Shown here in pieces: positions 33,356 to 43,812 of a stretch of DNA of 64,000 nt (position 1 is the first letter of the stretch; each line of letters opens with the position of its first letter). The DNA is from Vermamoeba vermiformis (taxonomy: Eukaryota > Tubulinea > Echinamoebida). Both the position numbers and the translations under genes were made by a program. The notes beneath the pieces were generated by a model that saw only the letters and a program-made list of their open reading frames with translations, did not search any database and was not told the DNA's origin. The stretch lies in NCBI GenBank assembly GCA_045837725.1, contig JBEWZL010000061.1, forward strand, positions 62,001 to 126,000, written 5' to 3'.

Positions 33356-33906
33356 TTTAAAATATTCTTATAATTCCTAAATAGATAAATTAATCACTAT
33401 AACCGCGCTATCAAAGCATATTACTAAACTTAATTGAAAAAATTGTCTGACGATTTTAAGCATTATTAAAATTTCCTCTATTTACCAATAAATAAATTCT
33501 TTGTTTTTCTGATGGAATTTGTTGGGGGTTCGGCTATTTAATATCGGTGGTTCCTGTTTATAAAATAGTTTGAAACGTTTCTAAAATTAATTTACCAAAT
33601 ATAATTTTACCTAACCACGGGTTGCACGGTATGGTCGGGATGGGGTCTTGGTGCTATTGCAAAATACCAACTTCTCTCGCGTGCACGCAAAGACAAAACG
33701 GATTGTTGAAATTAAATCCCTGTTTTGTTGTTCTTTCCACGTTACAAATTAATCAATCAACTGAAATCATCGGTATTATTGTCCAGGACCGACGAGGCCA
33801 AGATTGACTGGTAATTTTTTGGTTAACGGCAACGCCCGAACTGAAACCAAATTTTTGGGTGTAATGTCTTTATCATTTGCCTTAAAATCAATACAACAAC
33901 CAAGCA
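33356..33906. other. Upstream region of actin A1
   Basis: 550 nt, no supported gene; AT-rich near the actin A1 ATG. Confidence 0.5.
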
Positions 33907-34119
33907 ATGAGCTATCCCCCATCTACCGTACAATACAACGGTATGACTATAAATACTGACATTAGAAATTTTGTCGCCACCTTCCCCTGGCTGGCTCCCT
34001 GGCTCACTAACCCCGCTACCCCCACTCTCCCCACCACTACCACCACTCCCACCACTCCCACGGAGCCACCTACCGCTCCCTCTGACCCCACCTTCGAGCT
34101 ATACAACATTTCCATGTAG
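33907..34119 (+). CDS. Possible 70-residue Thr/Pro-rich protein
   Basis: ATG preceded by an A/C-rich leader (ATCAATACAACAACCAAGCA), like the expressed genes here. N-terminal half MSYPPSTVQYNGMTINTDIR is followed by a hydrophobic NFVATFPWLAPWL patch and a Thr/Pro repeat region (TPTLPTTTTTPTTPTEPP). The T/P part is base-biased, so chance cannot be excluded. It is the only plus-strand candidate in the actin array. Unknown function. Confidence 0.4.
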   Translation: MSYPPSTVQYNGMTINTDIRNFVATFPWLAPWLTNPATPTLPTTTTTPTTPTEPPTAPSDPTFELYNISM

Positions 34120-34609
34120 TTCACGACCGGATGGCTTATTAAATGGAACAAGATAAGTTCCGACGGTTCCGAACCCAAAATGATATTATCATTGTAATTT
34201 ATATGTTGCAGAGGATAGAAATAAATTTTAAGGACTACTAATACAAACGCTGTAGTGTAGCCACGAAGATGGGCAACAAAAGAATGAGCCCTAAAACAAG
34301 GGCTTTGTGACCCATTTAACCCAGGTATGTTCTCGCTATTGTTCCGTACTTTAGGCGTTACAGGACCGAAAATAATATAAAATGGGGGTGAGAAAGCGTA
34401 ACAGCGGAGATTCGGTTAAAGATTTATTAACTTACGCAACCTAGAATCCGCTTCTTTAAAACAAAAGGAATGTCGGCCACTTGTAATTATTTGCACAACA
34501 ATAGTACTTCAAACGCTAAGCATTCTTAAACCAAAACCGAAAATGAATCTTTATTCTTCAAAACCAATTAACACATTAATGCAGGAGTTCTTGTTTTAAC
34601 CAGATGATT
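34120..34609. other. Spacer between small ORF and actin A2
   Basis: 490 nt. A small perfect hairpin AGCCCT-AAAACA-AGGGCT is visible near 34288-34306. No RNA gene class could be assigned. Confidence 0.45.
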
Positions 34610-35736
34610 CTATATACATTTTCTATTTACAATCGTTGGGCCGCATTCGTCAAACTCGGCTTTGGTGATCCACATCCGCTCCATCGTTGACAAAGAAGCC
34701 AAAATTGAGCCACCGACCCACGCATTTAAATTGCGGTCAGGAGTGGCGCGAACATATGGTATCATATTATTATTATCAGTAACAAGAGCCCTCAATTCCT
34801 TTTGCAATCGCTCCTTCATACCAGGAAAGAACGCGTTCTTCTTGCCACCGGACAAAATGACGTTGCGGTAGAGGTACTGCTGCAGATCTTTGTCGCACTT
34901 CATGACGGCACTGTGAACGAGCTCGTGAATGCCTGCTGATTCTAAGCCCAACAGTGACGGCTGAAACATTGCTTCAGGACACCGGATGCCAGCATCGCCA
35001 ATGTTAATTCGATTGCCGTCAGGCATTTCATAAGCATTTTCAAAGTGAGGAGTCGCTGCTATAGATTGTAGCCTTGCTTCGAAGTCGTCGGCGACTGAGC
35101 AACACTTCTCTTTGATGTCATTGACGACGGTACGTGCCGTGGGTGCGGTGTCAAGTGTGTGCCCACGCTCGCTTAACAGTCTCGTCAAATACTCTGTCAA
35201 ATCTGCGCCTCCAATATCTAACCGCATGACGGCGTGCGTGATTGCGTGGCCGTCAACGATTGGAACGACGTAAGTTACACCAGCACCTGATTCGACTACC
35301 ACTCCAGTGATTGGACCAGTGGAGTACAGTGATAACACGGCCTGATTTGCCACGTACATTGCAGGCACTTCAAACTTCTCGAACATATCTGAGTCATCTT
35401 TTCTCTGTTAGGCTTGGGGTTCAACGGAGATTCGGTGAGCAGCACTGGATGCTCTGACGGGTTAACGCCAAGTGCAGTGTTGAAGGTATGTCGCCAAATC
35501 ATCTCCATATCGTCCCAGTTGTTGACAATGCCGCGCTCGATCGGATAGCTCAGATGCACTCTTCCGGAGTTGGCTAGTGCATCATTGCCGAAATAACAAG
35601 GATCGTTTGTTGACATCGGCGTTTGAGTACGTCCAATAATGGAAGGGAACTGTGAGAGAGGAGCATCGTCACCAGCAAATCCGGCTTTTATCGCGCTGGA
35701 TCCATTGTCGACTACCAAAGCTGGTATTTCTTCCAT
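34610..35736 (-). pseudogene. Divergent actin A2 (one frameshift)
   Basis: Starts [20 protein letters not shown]. The frame is open to NREKMTQI, where a base is missing relative to A1/A4 (CAGATATG versus CAGATCATG, near 35388). It then continues in another frame [15 protein letters not shown] to VNRKCI at 34610. Gln137 is kept, but the phosphate-2 loop is ESGAGVTY: D154 is E, D157 is A and H161 is Y. With R at position 73, the nucleotide machinery looks degraded. An upstream in-frame ATG (35742) is an alternative start. The 5' third is nearly identical in DNA to A4. Confidence 0.82.
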
Positions 35737-35742
35737 AAGCAC

Positions 35743-36172
35743 TAAATATTGAATTATTTAAATAAGTCAATAATATTTAAATGTTTTAATATCATAGAAA
35801 TTACAGTCTTTTCAACGAAAAAGCCTTGAACCCACTAAAGTTATTGGAATTGCATAAAAATCGAGGATTCTTGTGATCGATTAATTACTTGCACATTGAG
35901 ATGTAATAAATCATTAATTTAAAAACAGAAATCGAAGGCGGATGTGAGCTTGGCTTACCAGATAAAGACCCACAGCTACTCTGCAAACAGCAACCAACCA
36001 CTTAATTATACGAACAACCGCTGTTGTATACAATATTGAATTGCAAGCTGAAATGTGCTTGGTGCACGGAGACGAATTGGCAAGTCGCCGGATTTGAGTT
36101 TTCTGGACAATTGTTAGCGGTTTGATGGCGTTCAATGAACCGTTTGTATTGCATCTTCACCATGGATTGTAA
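35743..36172. other. Spacer between actins A2 and A3
   Basis: 430 nt, AT-rich, no supported gene. Confidence 0.5.
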
Positions 36173-37291
36173 TTACATTATCGCTTTCTGCTTACGGACC
36201 ACGGAAGGTCCACACTCGTCGTACTCTGCTTTGGTGATCCAAATCTGCTCCATAGACAACGAGCCCAAGATAGAACCACCGATCCAAACCGAACATTTGC
36301 GCTCAGGAGGTGCTACAATGCAGACCCTAGTATGTGCAGGAGCAAGAGCGGTCACCTCTTTTTGCAATCGTTCTGTCAGACCTTCGAACATGGCGTTACC
36401 ACCCGACAAAATAATATTGCCGTACAAGTCCTTATGACTACTGACATCGCACTTTGTGATTGATTTGTGAACGAGTTCGTGAATACCAGCTGTTTCTAGG
36501 CCTAGTAACGAAGGCTGAAACATTGCTTCCGTACATTTCACTCGTCCAGTGCCAATAAAGATCATATCGCCATCAGGTAGCTCATAGCCATTCGTTAAAC
36601 GAGTGTCATTCGCAATCGCTTGCATGTCGCGTTCAAAATCGTTGGCAACAACGCACTTCTTCTCTTTGATGTCTCGAACAATCTCGCGATCGGTCAACGT
36701 GTAGGGCTCGGATAATAGCTTAATCAAGTAGTCCGTAAGATCGCTGCCGCCAATATCTAGGCGCATGGTGGCGTGGTCTATAGCCTTGCCTTGAATGACA
36801 GGCACAACATTCGTCATTCCATCGCCCGACTCCAATATGAGGCCCGTTGTATGACCAGAAGCGCACATCGATAGCAGAGCCTGATTCGCTGCATACATTG
36901 CGGGCACATTGAATTTTTCGAACATGATCTGCGTCATCTTTTCTCTATTGGCTGCGGGGTTCAATGGAGGTTCGGTGAGCAGCACTGGTTGTGCCGCTGG
37001 ATCCACTTTGAGTTCTGTATGGTACATGAAATGCCAAATACTTTCCATATCATCCCAATTACTCACAATGCCGCGTTCAATTGGATGCGAAAAATTAACA
37101 TCTAACTTCCTCCGCTTGGCCATTGCGTAATCTCCGATATAAATTGTGCTCTGTTGTGCCGATGATGATAATCCCTTCGTGTCACGTGCAATAACAGTCG
37201 GGAAAATAGAACGAGGAACATCGTCGCCAGCAAATCCAGCTTTTATAACGCCAGATCCATTATCGACAACTATAGCAGATAAGTCTTCCAT
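36173..37291 (-). CDS. Divergent actin A3 (intact)
   Basis: 372 residues, starting MEDLSAIVVDNGSGVIKAGF; the upstream extension of the open frame is AT-rich leader, so this ATG was chosen. Landmarks: [57 protein letters not shown] (Gln137 kept), LESGDGMTNVVP (D154E, H161N), LRLDIGGSDLTDYL and [27 protein letters not shown]. The usual HRKCF C-terminus is replaced by VVRKQKAIM, which removes the standard Cys374 and terminal Phe. It lacks several residues around the 230 region compared with muscle actin. Probably a polymer-divergent actin. Confidence 0.88.
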   Translation of the reverse strand: MEDLSAIVVDNGSGVIKAGFAGDDVPRSIFPTVIARDTKGLSSSAQQSTIYIGDYAMAKRRKLDVNFSHPIERGIVSNWDDMESIWHFMYHTELKVDPAAQPVLLTEPPLNPAANREKMTQIMFEKFNVPAMYAANQALLSMCASGHTTGLILESGDGMTNVVPVIQGKAIDHATMRLDIGGSDLTDYLIKLLSEPYTLTDREIVRDIKEKKCVVANDFERDMQAIANDTRLTNGYELPDGDMIFIGTGRVKCTEAMFQPSLLGLETAGIHELVHKSITKCDVSSHKDLYGNIILSGGNAMFEGLTERLQKEVTALAPAHTRVCIVAPPERKCSVWIGGSILGSLSMEQIWITKAEYDECGPSVVRKQKAIM

Positions 37292-37787
37292 ATTATTTCT
37301 AAAAATTATTCTGGTTAAAGCTAGGAACGAGGGATTGACAATAAGTGATAGCGAAAAGATGCTTAATGAAAATAAATTTACTGTCAATTTATTTTTAATT
37401 AGTTTGTAATTCTGAATTTTTGCAAACCTTCAAGCTAAAATTACGAAAAATTGCCAACTTTACTATGTAATATAGCAAATAAATATCACTTCGTAATAAA
37501 TTATCACTTACAGTTTCGCGTGGATCAGTGCCACTTATTATGATTGTGCTAAGCTTTACCGTTTATCGCTCGTCAGACCATAATTTATTCACGCGCCGTT
37601 GTGGTGATATTATCCAAAAATTTTAATTTTACTCCAGCTGGTTTTTCTTTTCACCAAACACCGTTGTTAGTCGCGTATGCCTTGCCACTGACTCTACTTA
37701 TCATTACTAGCTGGGCAAATCTTGACTTCGTGTGCGTGAAGTATTTTGCTGTCCCATCCCACTTTCGAAATCTAATTTTGTATCCCC
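37292..37787. other. Spacer between actins A3 and A4
   Basis: About 500 nt, no supported gene. Confidence 0.5.
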
Positions 37788-38910
37788 TCAGCACTTTCTA
37801 TTAACAATACTAGGGCCATATTCGTTGTATTCTTCTTTCGAGATGCACATAGGCAGGAATGTAGACAACGAGCCCAAAATTGAACCGCCAGTCCAAGATG
37901 AGAACTGTCGGTAAGGCGGATCTATCACTTTGATCTTCATATTTGGAGGCGCAAGAGCCGTCAACTCCTTGAGTAACCGCTCTGCCATGCCAGGGAACGA
38001 TGTATTGCCTCCAGATAGAACAACATTGCCATACATAATGCGTCTGAATATCTTTGTCGCACTTCACGATAGAACTGTGCACGAGTTCATTAATGCCAGC
38101 GGTCTCCAACCCTAACAGCGATGGCTGAAACATCACTTCAGGGCATCGAATGCGCGCGTTGCCACATATGATCGGAGGCCCATCAGGCAGCTCGTAGATC
38201 AGTTCCGCATGTGCTGCAGCGGCAATAGCTTGCATCTCTTGATCCAAATCTTTTGCAACATAGCAGCACTTCTCCTTGATGTCACGAACTATCTCTCGGC
38301 CGGCCGTGGAAGTGAGCGAGTATCCACGCTCAGCCAATAACTTTGTCAAGTAGTCGGTCAGATCGCGACCTCCAATGTCCATGCGCATGATAGCGGAACG
38401 AACAGCGTGACCTTCAAAGACAGGCACGACCTCTGTCGTTCCGTCACCCGACTGCAGCACAACACCAGTGCCACGACCAGAAGCATACATTGATAACACG
38501 GACTGATTTGCCACGTACATTGCAGGCACTTCAAACTTCTCGAACATGATCTGAGTCATTTTTTCTCTGTTAGGCTTCGGGTTCAATGCAGGCTCGGTGA
38601 GCAGTACTGGATGTTCTGACGGGTTAACACCAAGTGCAGTGTTGAAGGTATGTCGCCAAATCATCTCCATATCGTCCCAGTTGTTGACGATTCCTCGCTC
38701 GATCGGATAGCTCATTAATCCTTTCTTATTTGTCGCATGATCACCAACGTAAGTGTGAGTAGAAGCGTCTGATCCGTTCGCATTATCCAGCGTTCCATTC
38801 ATATGACAGACAACACCAGGAAATGTTACTCGAGGAGCATCGTCTCCAGCAAATCCTGCTTTGATTAAATCGGATCCATTGTCGATAACCAACGTCGTGA
38901 AGTCTTCCAT
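37788..38910 (-). pseudogene. Divergent actin A4 (one frameshift)
   Basis: Starts [20 protein letters not shown] at 38910. Open through phosphate 1, an unusual long D-loop region rich in N/G/S ([11 protein letters not shown]), [23 protein letters not shown] (Q137 kept), [12 protein letters not shown] (D154Q, H161E), and to KCDKDIQTH. There an extra T near 38037 (CATTATGTATGG) shifts the frame. The end [21 protein letters not shown] to VNRKC continues in the other frame to 37788, and the final Phe is missing. R occupies position 73. Very close to A2 over the [11 protein letters not shown] block, suggesting conversion. Confidence 0.82.
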
Positions 38911-39232
38911 TGTTAATTTAATTAAAGCTGAAAATTAGAAAATTAAAATAATTATGATACTAAGGCAAATAATACGTTCTTTATTTAGGTGGTTATTCAA
39001 AAATTCAACTGATTAAAAATAAACATTAACGGTTAAAATTAGATTTTAATTTGTTAAACTTACTGGTCAGGCAGATGGCGGACGGAAATTAGCGAGCAGA
39101 CTTAAGTCTATTGCTGTACCACGACGAAGGTAGTTTTATTTGTTTTTGGTTGATTGTTGGTGCACGTTAAACGATTAAACAAAGAGGACTAAAAATACAA
39201 GGCGCCGAAGATTTCTGGTGGACCTGTTTCTT
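38911..39232. other. Spacer between actins A4 and A5
   Basis: 322 nt, AT-rich, nothing supported. Confidence 0.5.
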
Positions 39233-40350
39233 TCAAAAGCACTTTCTATTAACAGTAATTGGTCCGCATTCGTTGTACTCTTCCTTTTTTATCCAACAGT
39301 CTTGAAAGGTTGACAGCGAAGTCAAAATAGAACCACCGATCCAAGTTGAATACTTTCGTTCAGGAGGCGCGATGACCTTGGCCCTCATGTCAGGAGGAGT
39401 CCTAGGAGCCAACTCTTTTTGCAATCGATCGGCAAAACCTCGAAACATTGTGTTACCGCCAGTCAGTACAATATTGCCGTAGACAAACTTCTGTATGTCA
39501 GGATGAATCTTCATGATAGCGCCATGAACGAGCTCATGCACACCAGTCTTTTCCAATCCCAATAGTGTTGGTTGGAACATTACTTCGGGACATCTTATGC
39601 GTGCGTTACCAGGGTTAATTGCAACATCACTATGGACCGTGTCTGTTTGAAGACCGAAGTTTGCATCCGCAGCGTAATTTTGCATCTCCTGTTCGAAGTC
39701 CAACGCTACGTAGCAAAGGGTCTCTTTGATATGAGCGACTATTGCTCGATCTGAACTATTGTATTGATGACCCTTCTCTTCCAACAGTTTTAACATGTAG
39801 TCTGTCAAATCTTGACCGCCAATATCCAAGCGCATGATCGCGTGACGCAGTGCGTGTCCCATGGTAGATAGGAACAACGTGTGTGATCCCATCACCGGAC
39901 TCTACTATAACACCAGTCGTAGGTCCACTTGCGCAGAGTGCCAACGCGGCTTGATCCGCGAGATAGAACCGCTGGAACTTTAAATGTTTCGAACATTATT
40001 TCAGTGGTCTTCTCTCTGTTGGCTTTAGGGTTCATTGAAGGCTCGGTTAGTAACACGGGACGTTCCTCGGCGTTGACTTTAAGTTCCTTATCGAAAGTGT
40101 GACGCCAAAGTATCTCCATATTATCCCAGTTATTAACGACCCCGCGCTCTATGGGATAATTTAGCCTTAATGTTCCTCGGTTTGCTAATACCTCGTCTCC
40201 AGCATAATGACTCGGTTGACCCGTTACCGTCGTATCTTTAGGTCTGCCAACAACAGAAGGAAATATTGCGCGCGGGGCATCATCTCCCGCAAATCCTGCT
40301 TTTATACGACTGGATCCGTTGTCGATAACTACGGCCATAACTTCTTCCAT
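39233..40350 (-). pseudogene. Divergent actin A5 (two frameshifts)
   Basis: Starts [20 protein letters not shown]. Two single-base insertions relative to the family are visible. One follows FKVPA (near 39970), after which [19 protein letters not shown] is in another frame. The other is in YHGHALRHA (CATGGGACAC versus CATGGACAC, near 39860). Outside these it is full length and ends VNRKCF at 39233. Q137 is kept; the phosphate-2 loop is [12 protein letters not shown] (D154E, H161 kept); R at position 73. The nucleotide pocket is the most canonical of the six. Confidence 0.82.
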
Positions 40351-40780
40351 GATGCACCTTTTAAACAAATTAATGTTATCACTTTACGGTCAATTTAAAA
40401 TAAGAATATAATATCATTACAATAATTATTACAATTATTGAGAACAAGCGCTCGTAATAATTAATAAATTACCAGATTTGAATTTTTAAATTTGGACCAA
40501 AGAAAGAAAATGGTAATATATGGTCCATAATTCATTATCGAGTTTAATAATTAGACTAGTTATTTAATATCGAACTAAAATTTAGATAATGAAAGTAGCA
40601 CGGACTTACGCAAGTCTTAACAATCAAAGTTTTATTAAATACTCGTGTATTATTATATAGACCTAAGGCCGTAGTCACAATTTAGACCTGTTGTGCTATT
40701 TAGTTTTCAAGCGGAATATATTTTACAATTTATTTCTTCACCGAGTTTAGTTTAGTTTTCTCTCGTTCTTAGAGATCTTC
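40351..40780. other. Spacer between actins A5 and A6
   Basis: 430 nt, very AT-rich, nothing supported. Confidence 0.5.
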
Positions 40781-41875
40781 TTAGAAGCACCTCCTGTGCA
40801 CAACAACAGGCCCACACTCTTCGTACTCCTCCTCGGAGATCCAGATTTGTCGAAATATGGACAACGAACCCAAGATAGAAGCACCGATCCAAACCGAGAT
40901 TTTGCGCTCAGGAGGGGCAATAATTTTGATCCTGTGCCCTGGATCGGCCAAAATAGACAGTTCTTTGCTCAAACGTTCGGCAATTCCTGGAAACATTGTA
41001 TTACCGCCAGCCAAAACGATGTTACTGAACAGCTCTTTACGGATGTCAGCGTCACACTTCATGACCGAGTTGTAAATAGCCTCGTGAATACCGCAAGACT
41101 CCATTCCTAATAGCTGTGGTTGAAATAGAGCTTCAGGACAGCGAAAGCGTTCATTGCCGATCGCGAAGGCACGGATGGAGTCTGGGTATTGCGGGTGAAT
41201 ATCAGCGGCTGTTTGAATTTCTTGTTCGTAGTCCAAAGCCACGGCACAGACGTTTTCCTTGACTTGAATCACATTTTCGCTGTCGATAGAAGCGTAGCCG
41301 CGCTCATTCAACATCTTTGTTAAGTAGCCAGTCAAATCACAGCCAGCCAAGTCAAGACGAATCGTAGCGTGAGGAAGAGCGTGCCCTTCATATATAGGCA
41401 CAACGTGCGTGGCACCATCGCCAGAGTCCAACACCACGCCAGTCGTTCGACCAGCGGCATAGAGTGCAAAGACAGATGGATTGCCAATGTACAAAGCAGG
41501 CACGTCGAAAGTCTCGAACATAATTTGAGCCGCCTTCTCTCTATTAGGCTTGGGGTTCAAGGGAGGCTCGGTAATCAACACAGGAGCCACTGTTGGATCG
41601 CACACTTCCTTTAATTCCTCGTGGAAGACGTAGTCCCAAATTTTCTCCATATCATCCCAGTTGTTGACAATTCCACGCTCAATAGGATAGCTGAGGTCCA
41701 ATACATCACGCTTAGCTCGTGCGTGATAGCCAACGTAATAGGGCTTGAGACCAGGATCAAGACTGTCTGTACGGAGTCGCCCAACGACTGTAGAGAAATC
41801 TCTTGGATACTCATCGCCAGCTAATCCGGCTCTAATTAAACTGGACCCATTGTCAATAACTATGGAAGCAGCCAT
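40781..41875 (-). CDS. Divergent actin A6 (intact)
   Basis: 364 residues, [20 protein letters not shown] to VVHRRCF. Landmarks: [58 protein letters not shown] (Gln137 to Pro), [30 protein letters not shown] (D154 and H161 kept), [26 protein letters not shown] and [17 protein letters not shown]. Position 73 is R. The N-terminus is short, without the acidic cluster that myosin binds. It resembles A1 in Q137P, so A1 and A6 may form one subgroup at the two ends of the array. Confidence 0.88.
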   Translation of the reverse strand: MAASIVIDNGSSLIRAGLAGDEYPRDFSTVVGRLRTDSLDPGLKPYYVGYHARAKRDVLDLSYPIERGIVNNWDDMEKIWDYVFHEELKEVCDPTVAPVLITEPPLNPKPNREKAAQIMFETFDVPALYIGNPSVFALYAAGRTTGVVLDSGDGATHVVPIYEGHALPHATIRLDLAGCDLTGYLTKMLNERGYASIDSENVIQVKENVCAVALDYEQEIQTAADIHPQYPDSIRAFAIGNERFRCPEALFQPQLLGMESCGIHEAIYNSVMKCDADIRKELFSNIVLAGGNTMFPGIAERLSKELSILADPGHRIKIIAPPERKISVWIGASILGSLSIFRQIWISEEEYEECGPVVVHRRCF

Positions 41876-42241
41876 CGCGACTTAATAGATCTTTCAGTAT
41901 CAAATCTTAAAGACTTAACTCCTGCAAAAAAACTCGCATAAATATTGCCGAGTTATATTTGATTAATTATGGCGTTGAATAACTAAAACAAAAAAATTAA
42001 TTAATTTTTTAATTAAATCCGTTGCTAGTCTTGCTCTTACCTAATTCTGGCGCTTAGAACAGATACTACGAATAACTAATCACGTTAAACCACCATTTAA
42101 GTTTTGCAAAACGCAATGACGGTGGTCGTGCAGGCCATAAAACAAACGTTAATGCCTGAAAAACTGCAGTTTTTTTGTAGCCCCGATTTTTAAGCGCAAA
42201 TTTATTTACAACAATATGACTATATATATTATAACTATGTA
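41876..42241. other. Spacer, BTB gene to actin A6
   Basis: 366 nt, AT-rich, nothing supported. Confidence 0.5.
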
Positions 42242-43614
42242 CTAATTTTGATTGCTCAAGTATGGGCTCACGGATCGCAGAATTTCAAACATCAAGTCTG
42301 GATGCCCCTGCGAAAGAAATGGTAAGTGTGCGTTCGAACATCATTAATATCTGTTTCATTTACTACTTTGACGCTCTCTTGGAAGTCTGAGCAGTTAAGA
42401 ACGGCGTTGAAGTTGCTCAGAATGAAGTCCATACAAAACTTCTTCAGCGTAGCAGCGTGGAACCGATCTGCCGTGGATAATACCGAACCAACATTTTCGA
42501 CTTCAACGTACAATGTTAGTTATTATAATGAAGGCATATAGTGTTTTAGAGACAATTAATTTTTTTGATGTTTTGGATGCAGCACTTACTCGTGACTTGC
42601 TCGGCAATGGTCTTCTCGCAAATGGTCGTCAAACTTGACAATAAGTACTCGTCGGAGAGACTTAGCAATCCTAGTGCAGTCTGCGCGTTCAACTATATTC
42701 ACATAGTTAATAAATGAAGTGAAAGAGCACGTGTCACATCAGATGTTTCCTTATATGGAATTCAGGCTCTTACGTTTTCTACGCGGTCGGTATAGATATA
42801 TTCCAGTAGGGCCTTGAAGGCAAGTGCGGTGTGACCTTCAATTTTAATCTCTGCAGCGGTGGCCTCACGCATATTACCCAAAAACATGGCCCTTGACGCG
42901 AGTCAATTAATACAGCTTCAAATATTGTAATCCTTTCGTACCTAAACTTCTCGCATCTGGCAGCTAAAATAGCACGATGAGCACGAATAGACTCGTCTTC
43001 AACCTTGAAAGTAACGTCGGATAAGATAGGATTCGCCAACAGTTCTTTGAGGTGCACGTTGAGCTCAGCTTGCGGAGTTTCAGTTGGTACTTTTGGTGGT
43101 CGAATGCAATTGCGAATGTGAATATAATCGCCGTTTGTCATGCACACCTGTTGCAACAAAGTTTCAATTATTGAAATTTAAATAAAAAGACTAACGGCCA
43201 CCAATGATTTAAAGATTGATATTTGCAAAGAATAATTGGTACTTACATCAGCTGGGCACTGATCTTGGCGCAATTTTTCAGTGAAGAAGAAAGCCATGCT
43301 GCCTGGAGCCAGATAATGACGCAAATAATATTGCTCGAACATTTTACTGAACGGAGTTGTGTATTTCATTTTGAATTCAGTAATTTCGGATTTATGGACG
43401 CGAACAATTCGGTCGTATTCGCCTTCCAAGTACAGATCCTCATCCGCGATCGCAGTAACCTTGATAATACGTTATTAAATTGCCAAAACGTAAAAAATGC
43501 ATCATTTAATATTTTTTATAATTATTGGCCTTCTGTACGACTAAATTCAAGCTTCCGCTGATTACTGGTTCAATCTCGCATGAAACTTACCATTATCTGC
43601 TCAGGCCCGTCCAT
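42242..43614 (-). CDS. BTB/POZ-BACK protein
   Basis: Spliced gene; first available ATG MDGPEQIMVTAIADEDLYLE at 43614. An exon upstream (43723-43812), coding NILVDRSYLKSKRRGVSG in frame, joins to GYQAPALVPLQA, so the true N-terminus may lie further up, overlapping the USP48 start. The N-terminal ~80 residues (GEYDRIVRVHKSEITEFKMK) are of unknown type. The BTB domain follows: HLKELLANPILSDVTFKVEDESIRAHRAILAARCEKFRAMF, NMREATAAEIKIEGHTALAFKALLEYIYTDRVE. A BACK region comes next: LLSLSDEYLLSSLTTICEKTIAEQV, ADRFHAATLKKFCMDFILSNF. The last exon ends HPDLMFEILRSVSPYLSNQN-stop at 42242. Such proteins often serve as Cullin-3 adaptors; this is inferred from the fold. Confidence 0.8.
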
Positions 43615-43812
43615 GGCTTGCAAAGGAACCAATGCAGGCGCTTGATAGCCTATTTTTTATTTTATTTGTGAAGGTATTGTTGCTCTTGACAGCCTAGCTG
43701 AAATAAATTCGAACTTCATTTTACCGTTATTTTCGGTCGATCCTGAAACACCTCTCCTTTTTGACTTCAAATACGAGCGATCAACCAGAATATTATTTGT
43801 ATCTATTTTTAA

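Noticed and set aside
34288-34306. AGCCCT/AGGGCT hairpin as a possible RNA gene
   Set aside because: Six base pairs only; no box elements, tRNA fold or terminator class.
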